From positions 1 through 11,788 of the forward strand of contig NZ_JYJG01000534.1 in the NCBI RefSeq assembly GCF_000955955.1: a stretch of DNA of 11,788 bases, given 5' to 3'. Of the stretch, positions 7,051-11,788 are shown piece after piece. A model generated the notes under the pieces. It searched no databases, was not told the DNA's origin, and saw only the letters and a program-made list of their open reading frames with translations. The stretch comes from Lentzea aerocolonigenes (GTDB taxonomy: Bacteria; Actinomycetota; Actinomycetes; Mycobacteriales; Pseudonocardiaceae). Position 1 is the first letter of the stretch, and the number at the start of each line of letters is the position of its first letter. A program made the translations under genes and the position numbers.

Positions 7051-7866
7051 ATGGCGATCAAGTTCGGCTATCACACCTGGTCCTACTCCAGCTTCGGCAG
7101 CTGGGTCCCCGCGTACACGCTGGACGAGACGATCAAGCGGCTGGCCCGGATCGGCTACGACGGCATCGAGCTCGGCGCCGCCGCACCCCACGCCTATCCG
7201 CCGTACCTCAGCCAGGCCAGGCGGCGCGAGGTGCGCAGCCTGCTCGACGACCACGGCATCGAGGTCTTGGGCATCGGCCCGGCGCCCTCCGGCGGGCCCG
7301 GCTACAACCCGAGCTCTCCCGTCGCCGAAGAACGCGCAGCGACCGTCGAGCACTACCGCGCGATCAGCGAGCTGTGCGCCGAGTGGGGCGCCGGGTCGAT
7401 GGTCTACCTCCCCGGCTGGACCGTGTTCGGCACCCGGCGGCGGCAGGCCTGGGCGTGGTCGCGAGAGTGGAACCTCTGCGAGAGCGGCGAGGACGCCATG
7501 GAGCTGATGGAGGACATCGAGCGGTCCAACGTGAAGGTGATGTTCGACTGCAACCACGTCCGCTACAGGCGGGAGTCGCTCACCGACCACGTCCACCTGA
7601 TGGGTGCGGACCTGCACCAGATCCACATCTCCGACACGAAGGGTGCTCAGACGCGGTTGCCGGCCGGCCTGGGGGACGAGGACTGGGAAGGCCTGGTCGA
7701 CGCTCTGCTCGACACGGGCTTCGACGGCTACCTCACGGCCGAGACGGGGTTCCACCGCCGCGGGATCGATCCCGACCACGACGCGCGCGCCGGGCTCGGC
7801 TTCCTCAAACCGCTGGTCGAACGGAAGTGCGCCGAACGCGCCGCCGCGGCGAACCTCAACCCCTGA
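7051..7866 (+). CDS. Sugar isomerase/epimerase-like TIM-barrel protein (xylose-isomerase-like), probably with internal deletion
   Basis: 271 aa. N-terminal strands and loops are typical (FGYHTW; RIGYDGIELG at 33-42), and three of four expected metal ligands are visible: D166 (VMFDCNHV), H192 (HQIHISD) and E231 (TAETGF). The D-H spacing of 26 matches D-tagatose 3-epimerase. The first ligand, normally a Glu in an xxEP-type strand about 32 residues before the Asp, is missing: SREW (137-140) runs straight into NLCESGED, a junction that usually has a helix and strand of about 25-28 residues between. The frame is kept. E139 might be a poor substitute. The superfamily includes sugar epimerases, hydroxypyruvate isomerase and UlaE of ascorbate breakdown; the substrate here is unknown. 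It starts 20 nt after the oxidase stop, with a GAGAGG-like site upstream. Confidence 0.8.
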   Translation: MAIKFGYHTWSYSSFGSWVPAYTLDETIKRLARIGYDGIELGAAAPHAYPPYLSQARRREVRSLLDDHGIEVLGIGPAPSGGPGYNPSSPVAEERAATVEHYRAISELCAEWGAGSMVYLPGWTVFGTRRRQAWAWSREWNLCESGEDAMELMEDIERSNVKVMFDCNHVRYRRESLTDHVHLMGADLHQIHISDTKGAQTRLPAGLGDEDWEGLVDALLDTGFDGYLTAETGFHRRGIDPDHDARAGLGFLKPLVERKCAERAAAANLNP

Positions 7867-7904
7867 ACCACAGCCCAGCAACTCGATCGGAAGGTACCGG
7901 CACG

Positions 7905-8216
7905 ATGGAGACAGTCGCCCTGCACACCAGGCTCATTCCGGGCCAGGAAGAGGCCTACGAGGCCGCGCACGCCCGCATCCCCGACGATCTCGACGCGGCG
8001 CTGCGCGCAGCGGGCGTGCGTTCATGGCGGATCTGGCGCAGCGGCCTCGACCTGTTCCACGTCGTCGAGGTGGACGACTACGCGGCCATGATGGAACAGA
8101 TGCACGGGCACCCGGCCGACATCCCGTGGCAGAAGAGAATGGACGAGTTCCTCGACGCCCCACTCGACTACGACTCCGGCCGCTCGGACGCGAAGTTCGT
8201 GTGGGAGCTGCCGTGA
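7905..8216 (+). CDS. L-rhamnose mutarotase-like protein (RhaM/DUF718 family)
   Basis: 103 aa, the usual size for this dimeric alpha/beta-barrel family. H22 (AAHARIP) sits at the same position as the catalytic His of E. coli RhaM, in the matching YxxxH.xIP context. The WRIWRS strand, WQKRMDEFLD helix and a VWELP end also fit. RhaM-type enzymes interconvert alpha and beta anomers of L-rhamnose, and relatives act on L-fucose and other L-sugars. GGAAGG lies 10 nt before ATG 7905. Its TGA overlaps the GTG start of the aldo-keto reductase by 4 bp, so the two are translationally coupled. Inferred role: supply the anomer the dehydrogenase uses, after the sugar is freed from GDP. Confidence 0.88.
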   Translation: METVALHTRLIPGQEEAYEAAHARIPDDLDAALRAAGVRSWRIWRSGLDLFHVVEVDDYAAMMEQMHGHPADIPWQKRMDEFLDAPLDYDSGRSDAKFVWELP

Positions 8217-9220
8217 TCAGCGGACTCGGCCTCGGCGGGTCCGCACTGGGAAACCTGTACCGTGCCGTGTCCGAAGTGGACGCCCGTGCCACCGTCGACG
8301 CCGCGTGGCAAGCGGGCGTCCGGTACTTCGACACCGCTCCGCACTACGGCCTCGGCCTGTCGGAACGGCGGCTCGGGGCGGCACTGGCGGATCGGCCCCG
8401 TTCGGAGTTCGTGATCTCGACCAAGGTCGGCCGGCTGCTGCAGCCCTGCGACAGCGGCGGCGACGACCTGGCCAACGGCTTCGCGGTACCCGCGACCCAG
8501 CACCGGGTGTGGGACTTCAGCGCGGACGGGGTGCGCCGGTCGCTGGAAGCCTCGCTGTCCCGGCTCGGCCTGGACCGGATCGACCTCGTCTACCTCCACG
8601 ATCCTGACGACCACGGCGAGCAGGCACTCCGCGAGGCGTTGCCGGCCTTGGCGGAGCTGAAGGACCAGGGCGTGATCCGCGGGATCGGCGTGGGTGTGAA
8701 CCGGTGGCAGGTGGCGGAGCGGTTCGTGCCGGAGTTCCCCCTGGACCACGTCATGCTGGCCGGCCGGTACACGTTGCTGGAACACGCCACGACGGCGGAC
8801 TTCCTCACGCGGTGCTCGGAACGGGGCGTTTCCGTCGTGGCGGCCGGTGTCTTCAACTCCGGACTGCTGGCCCGCCGCGAGGTCCCGGCCGACGCCACGC
8901 ACGACTACACGACGGCACCGGCCGCGCTGGTCGAACGCGCCCGCAGGATCGCCGAGATCTGCCGGCGGCACGGCGTCTCGCTCCCGCAGGCGGCGCTGCA
9001 CTTCCCGTTCGGGCATCCGGCGGTGCGGGCGATCGCGGTCGGTGCCCGAAAGGCGGCGGAGGTCACCGAGAACGTCGCGATGGCCGCGGGCGAGGTGCCC
9101 GCCGGCGTCTGGTCCGACCTGCGCGCGGAAAACCTGATCTCCTCGAACGTTCCCGTACCTCTGCCACGGGACGGCAAGAAGGCTTCACCGGCCGGCACCG
9201 GGCAGCCCGTCCTGCACTGA
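8213..9220 (+). CDS. Aldo-keto reductase, L-galactose/L-fucose (D-threo-aldose) 1-dehydrogenase-like
   Basis: 335 aa from GTG 8213, which overlaps the preceding stop as GTGA. The AKR catalytic tetrad is complete: D40 (FDTAPHYG), Y45, K71 (ISTKVG) and H129 (VYLHDPD). LGGSALGNLY at the N-terminus and VFNSGLLA in the middle are hallmarks shared with L-fucose dehydrogenase, pyridoxal 4-dehydrogenase and plant L-galactose dehydrogenase. These oxidise an L-sugar at C1 to its lactone with NAD(P)+. Coupling to a mutarotase upstream supports a free-aldose substrate. In the proposed route it makes L-galactono- or L-gulono-1,4-lactone for the FAD oxidase encoded two genes upstream. Oxidation of another aldose or an aldehyde is possible. 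The last 20 residues are a loose, family-unlike tail. Confidence 0.88.
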   Translation: MISGLGLGGSALGNLYRAVSEVDARATVDAAWQAGVRYFDTAPHYGLGLSERRLGAALADRPRSEFVISTKVGRLLQPCDSGGDDLANGFAVPATQHRVWDFSADGVRRSLEASLSRLGLDRIDLVYLHDPDDHGEQALREALPALAELKDQGVIRGIGVGVNRWQVAERFVPEFPLDHVMLAGRYTLLEHATTADFLTRCSERGVSVVAAGVFNSGLLARREVPADATHDYTTAPAALVERARRIAEICRRHGVSLPQAALHFPFGHPAVRAIAVGARKAAEVTENVAMAAGEVPAGVWSDLRAENLISSNVPVPLPRDGKKASPAGTGQPVLH

Positions 9221-9268
9221 GGCCGGCACCGAGCAAGTTGATGTTCTTTCGATCCTCATTGGGGTGTG

Positions 9269-10711
9269 ATGATGGTTGACCTGCAGGGGAACTCCACGCG
9301 CGGGACGGGGTCCGGAAGGCCCGCGAGCTGGCGGCTGCCGCAGGAGTCGACGACAGCGGGTGCGGCGTACCAAGCGGTGCAGGACGAACTGCGCCCGGAC
9401 GTGCGACCGCAGCTGAACCTGGCGACGTTCATCACCACCGGCATGGAACCGGAAGCCGAACGGCTGATGTCCGACTTCCTCTACAACAACACCGTCGATG
9501 GCGTGCAGCCGTTGCACACCGCCGACTTGGCGCAGCGGTGCATCACAGCGCTCGCCGACCTGTGGCACGCTCCCGACCCGGACAGCGCGGTCGGCACCTC
9601 GACCGGTGGCTCCAGCGAGGCCTGCATGCTCGCCGGGCTCGCGATGCTGATGCTGTGGCGCTCCCGCACCGGCGGCTCACGCGGGCGGCCCAACCTGGTC
9701 ATGAGCACCGCCGTGCACGTCTGCTGGGCCAAGTTCTGCGCCTACTGGGACGTCGAGGCGAGGCAGGTCCCGGTGGTGCAAGGCGGCTGCGGCATCGACC
9801 CGCACACCGCGGCCGAGGCGTGCGACAGCAACACCATCGGCGTGGTGACCGTGCTGGGCACCACCTATGACGGCTTCTACGAACCGGTGCAGCAGGTGTG
9901 CGCCGCGCTGGACCGGCGGTGCGCCCGCGACGGCGTCGACGTGCCGGTGCACGTCGACGCGGCCTCCGGCGGGATGGTGGCGCCGTTCCTCGATCCCGCA
10001 CTGGTCTGGGACTTCCGGCTGCCCAGGGTGAGTTCGATCAACACGTCCGGGCACAAGTACGGCTTGGTCGCTCCGGGGCTGGGGTGGCTCGTGTGGCGTG
10101 ACCCGGGCGTGGTGCCCGCCGAACTCGGATTCTCGACCGACTACACCGGTGGCCGCATGTCCACCCAGACCCTCACGTTCACCCGGCCTGTCGCGCCGGT
10201 CATCGCGCAGTACTACCAGTTCCTCCGCCTGGGCGCGGACGGCTACCGGGCTGTCATGCAACGCTGCCGCGACCTCGCCCAGTCACTGGCCGCCCACCTC
10301 GGGCAGTTCCGCGAGTTGCGGGTGGTCTCCTCCGCGGACCACCTGCCCGTGGTCGCGTTCACCACCCACGACCACGCCGGTTTCAGCGTCACCGACCTCG
10401 CCGACCGCCTCCGCCAGCGGGGCTGGCTCGTGCCCACCTACGCACTCCCGTCCGACCAGGCCGACGTCACCGTCGCGAGGATCGTCTGCCGCAACGACCT
10501 CTCCGACGTCCTCGCGCGCCGGCTCGCGCACGACCTGGCCACCGCGGTCACCGCACTCCGCGCCGGATCGTGCTCTCAGCGACGCAGCGACGTGGTGCCG
10601 TCGAGTTCAGAGATCGCCTTGACGATCGACGCCGGGAAGACCTTGGAGCGCATGGGATCCACCGGCCTCGTCGACCACCTCGACACCGCGGTGGCCGCGG
10701 TCACGACCTGA
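9269..10711 (+). CDS. PLP-dependent glutamate decarboxylase-like protein
   Basis: About 480 aa, close to the 466 of E. coli GadB. QLNLATFITTG, ADLWHAP, VGTSTGGSSEACM (108-120) and HVDAASGG (228-235, D230) follow the GAD pattern in order. SINTSGHKYG puts the PLP-binding lysine at K263. D77 aligns with the substrate-contacting Asp of GadB. Expected reaction: L-glutamate to GABA plus CO2 in the cytoplasm; other acidic amino acids are possible. The start is uncertain: GTG 9266, ATG 9269 and ATG 9272 are consecutive in frame, with only a weak GGGG upstream; I chose 9269. It lies 48 bp after the aldo-keto reductase on the same strand, probably in the same transcript. No gadC-like antiporter is in view, so acid resistance is not indicated; supply of an amine building block is an inference. 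Confidence 0.88.
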   Translation: MMVDLQGNSTRGTGSGRPASWRLPQESTTAGAAYQAVQDELRPDVRPQLNLATFITTGMEPEAERLMSDFLYNNTVDGVQPLHTADLAQRCITALADLWHAPDPDSAVGTSTGGSSEACMLAGLAMLMLWRSRTGGSRGRPNLVMSTAVHVCWAKFCAYWDVEARQVPVVQGGCGIDPHTAAEACDSNTIGVVTVLGTTYDGFYEPVQQVCAALDRRCARDGVDVPVHVDAASGGMVAPFLDPALVWDFRLPRVSSINTSGHKYGLVAPGLGWLVWRDPGVVPAELGFSTDYTGGRMSTQTLTFTRPVAPVIAQYYQFLRLGADGYRAVMQRCRDLAQSLAAHLGQFRELRVVSSADHLPVVAFTTHDHAGFSVTDLADRLRQRGWLVPTYALPSDQADVTVARIVCRNDLSDVLARRLAHDLATAVTALRAGSCSQRRSDVVPSSSEIALTIDAGKTLERMGSTGLVDHLDTAVAAVTT

Positions 10712-10746
10712 CGCCCCACCGCATGCCCGCTGTCCGAGATGATCTG

Positions 10747-10778
10747 CCGGCGCACCCCGGCTTCCCGGGGTGCGCCGG
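10747..10778. terminator. Perfect 14-bp hairpin between decarboxylase and methyltransferase genes
   Basis: CCGGCGCACCCCGG (10747-10760) is mirrored exactly by 10765-10778 around a CTTC loop. It starts 36 nt after the decarboxylase stop and ends 5 nt before the GAGGAG ribosome-binding site of the next gene. No T-run follows, which is common for actinobacterial terminators. It could end the operon, attenuate read-through, or shape the leader of the methyltransferase mRNA. Confidence 0.6.
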
Positions 10779-10794
10779 ACGCCGAGGAGTTGTC

Positions 10795-11670
10795 ATGTCC
10801 CACCCGAACGACGAGCCCTTCCCGCTGCCGGGCGTCGATCTGACCCGTCCGAGCGTCGCCCGGATCTACGACTACTACCTCGGAGGAACCACCAACTGGG
10901 AGGTCGACCGGCAGTTCGCCGAGCGCGTCCTGCGCGACTACCCGGTGATCAGGTCGGTCGCCTACGCCAACCGGATGTTCCAGCGCAGGGTGGTGCGGCA
11001 CCTCGTCCGGCTGGGCATCCGCCAGTTCATCGACATCGGGTCCGGCGTTCCCACGATGGGGCACGTGCACGAGGTGGGTGAGCAGGTCGCGCCAGGAGAG
11101 GTGCGGGTCGCCTACGTCGATCACGAGCCGGTGGCCGTCGATCACGCGAACCTGCTGCTCAAAGACCACGGTGACCCCAGCAGGCATGCGGCCGTCCATG
11201 CCGACATGCGTGACCCGGAACGGGTCTGGTCGCGAATCTCGGACACCGGGGTGATCGACCTGGCCGAACCGGCGGCGGTGCTTCTCATGGCGGTGCTGCA
11301 CATCCAGCAGCCACCCCCGCCGGGCAGCGACGACACCGAGGACCTCGGCCCTCACCTCGTCGCCACCTACCGCGACCTGCTCGTGCCGGGGTCATACCTC
11401 TCCCTGTCCCACGTCACCGACACCGAGGTCTCCCGGCAGAGCGCCGCGATGCTCGGCGAACTGAAGAGCCTGTACGCGAACTCGGTCAGCCCCGCCATCT
11501 TCCGCGACCGCAGGGAGATCACCGCCCTCTTCGGAGATTTCACCCTCCTGGAACCGGGGGTCACCTGGGCGCCCGCCTGGCATCCGGAAGAGGCGAGCGA
11601 GCACGATCAGGTAGCGGACTTCACCGATCCGAGCGGGTCGCTGCTCCTGGTCGGCACCGCCCGGAAGTGA
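10795..11670 (+). CDS. SAM-dependent methyltransferase of the Methyltransf_19 (DUF574) type
   Basis: 291 aa. It opens with the family hallmark PSVARIYDYYLGG (19-31), followed by the SAM-binding loop FIDIGSGVPT (78-87), an acidic strand end YVDHEP, and a conserved ALLMAVLHI-like strand (here VLLMAVLHI). These proteins are abundant in actinobacteria, often many per genome, and their substrates are mostly unknown. ATG 10795 has an excellent GAGGAG 5 nt upstream. A strong hairpin separates it from the decarboxylase gene, so it may be a separate unit, and its membership in the cluster is uncertain. No transmembrane segment or signal peptide is visible. Confidence 0.88.
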   Translation: MSHPNDEPFPLPGVDLTRPSVARIYDYYLGGTTNWEVDRQFAERVLRDYPVIRSVAYANRMFQRRVVRHLVRLGIRQFIDIGSGVPTMGHVHEVGEQVAPGEVRVAYVDHEPVAVDHANLLLKDHGDPSRHAAVHADMRDPERVWSRISDTGVIDLAEPAAVLLMAVLHIQQPPPPGSDDTEDLGPHLVATYRDLLVPGSYLSLSHVTDTEVSRQSAAMLGELKSLYANSVSPAIFRDRREITALFGDFTLLEPGVTWAPAWHPEEASEHDQVADFTDPSGSLLLVGTARK

Positions 11671-11717
11671 GGCGTGCGGGACCTGCGAGGCCGGCTCATC
11701 GCCTGCGCGGATCTCGA

Positions 11718-11788
11718 CTAGTCGGTTGATTCCAAGGGGTCGGCTCTGTTGGCGTCTGCAAGTACCGCCAACTCTTGATCAAATCGCC
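11718..11788 (-). other. Possible C-terminal end of a gene entering from the right
   Basis: On the minus strand one frame reads to the edge without a stop, ending in ELAVLADANRADPLESTD and TAG at 11718-11720. Its codons are less G/C-rich at third positions than the neighbouring genes. A second minus frame is also open here, so this may be chance. A 7-bp inverted repeat (11748-11754 and 11766-11772) lies within it. No family recognised; the rest of 11671-11788 shows nothing else. Confidence 0.2.

Noticed and set aside
9190..9231. 11-bp direct repeat (GGCCGGCACCG) at the end of the aldo-keto reductase gene
   Set aside because: Short and G/C-rich; expected by chance in this composition, with no sign of a mobile element or attachment site.

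Overview
High-G+C actinobacterial DNA with a strong G/C third-position bias and GTG starts. A modular polyketide-type protein, a Methyltransf_19-family methyltransferase and densely packed sugar genes suggest a Streptomyces- or Pseudonocardiaceae-like secondary-metabolite locus. No taxonomic marker is present, so the organism cannot be named further.

Left part (1-3458, minus strand): one large PKS-like gene that runs off the left edge. Its domain order is double-hotdog MaoC-type dehydratase, short-chain reductase, FkbH-type HAD glyceryl transferase/phosphatase, carrier protein. This is the toolkit for loading a three-carbon unit from 1,3-bisphosphoglycerate and probably reshaping it, for example towards a lactyl unit. 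A 23-bp tandem duplication at about 2439-2488 breaks the reading frame inside the reductase domain, so the gene reads as two pieces. Next, also on minus (3661-4221), is a Nudix hydrolase of GDP-mannose mannosyl hydrolase type.

A 443-bp divergent control region (4222-4664) is rich in inverted repeats. To its right a tightly packed plus-strand operon encodes: a GDP-mannose 3,5-epimerase-like protein (4665-5696), an FAD aldonolactone oxidase of the L-gulonolactone/D-arabinonolactone oxidase family (5699-7030), a xylose-isomerase-like TIM-barrel protein that appears to lack an internal segment (7051-7866), an L-rhamnose-mutarotase-like protein (7905-8216) and an aldo-keto reductase of the L-galactose/L-fucose dehydrogenase type (8213-9220). 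A glutamate-decarboxylase-like PLP enzyme follows (9269-10711), then a perfect 14-bp hairpin, then a SAM-dependent methyltransferase (10795-11670). The last 118 bp hold no supported gene, only a possible incoming reading frame.

The most striking reading is that the sugar genes line up with the steps of the plant (Smirnoff-Wheeler) vitamin C route: GDP-mannose to GDP-L-galactose or GDP-L-gulose (epimerase), release of the free L-hexose (Nudix), anomer exchange (mutarotase), oxidation to the 1,4-lactone (aldo-keto reductase), then oxidation to L-ascorbate or an analogue (FAD oxidase). Beside an FkbH-type carrier protein, the cluster may make an ascorbate-like or aldonolactone-derived building block for a natural product. 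The family calls rest on visible motifs; the pathway is inference.
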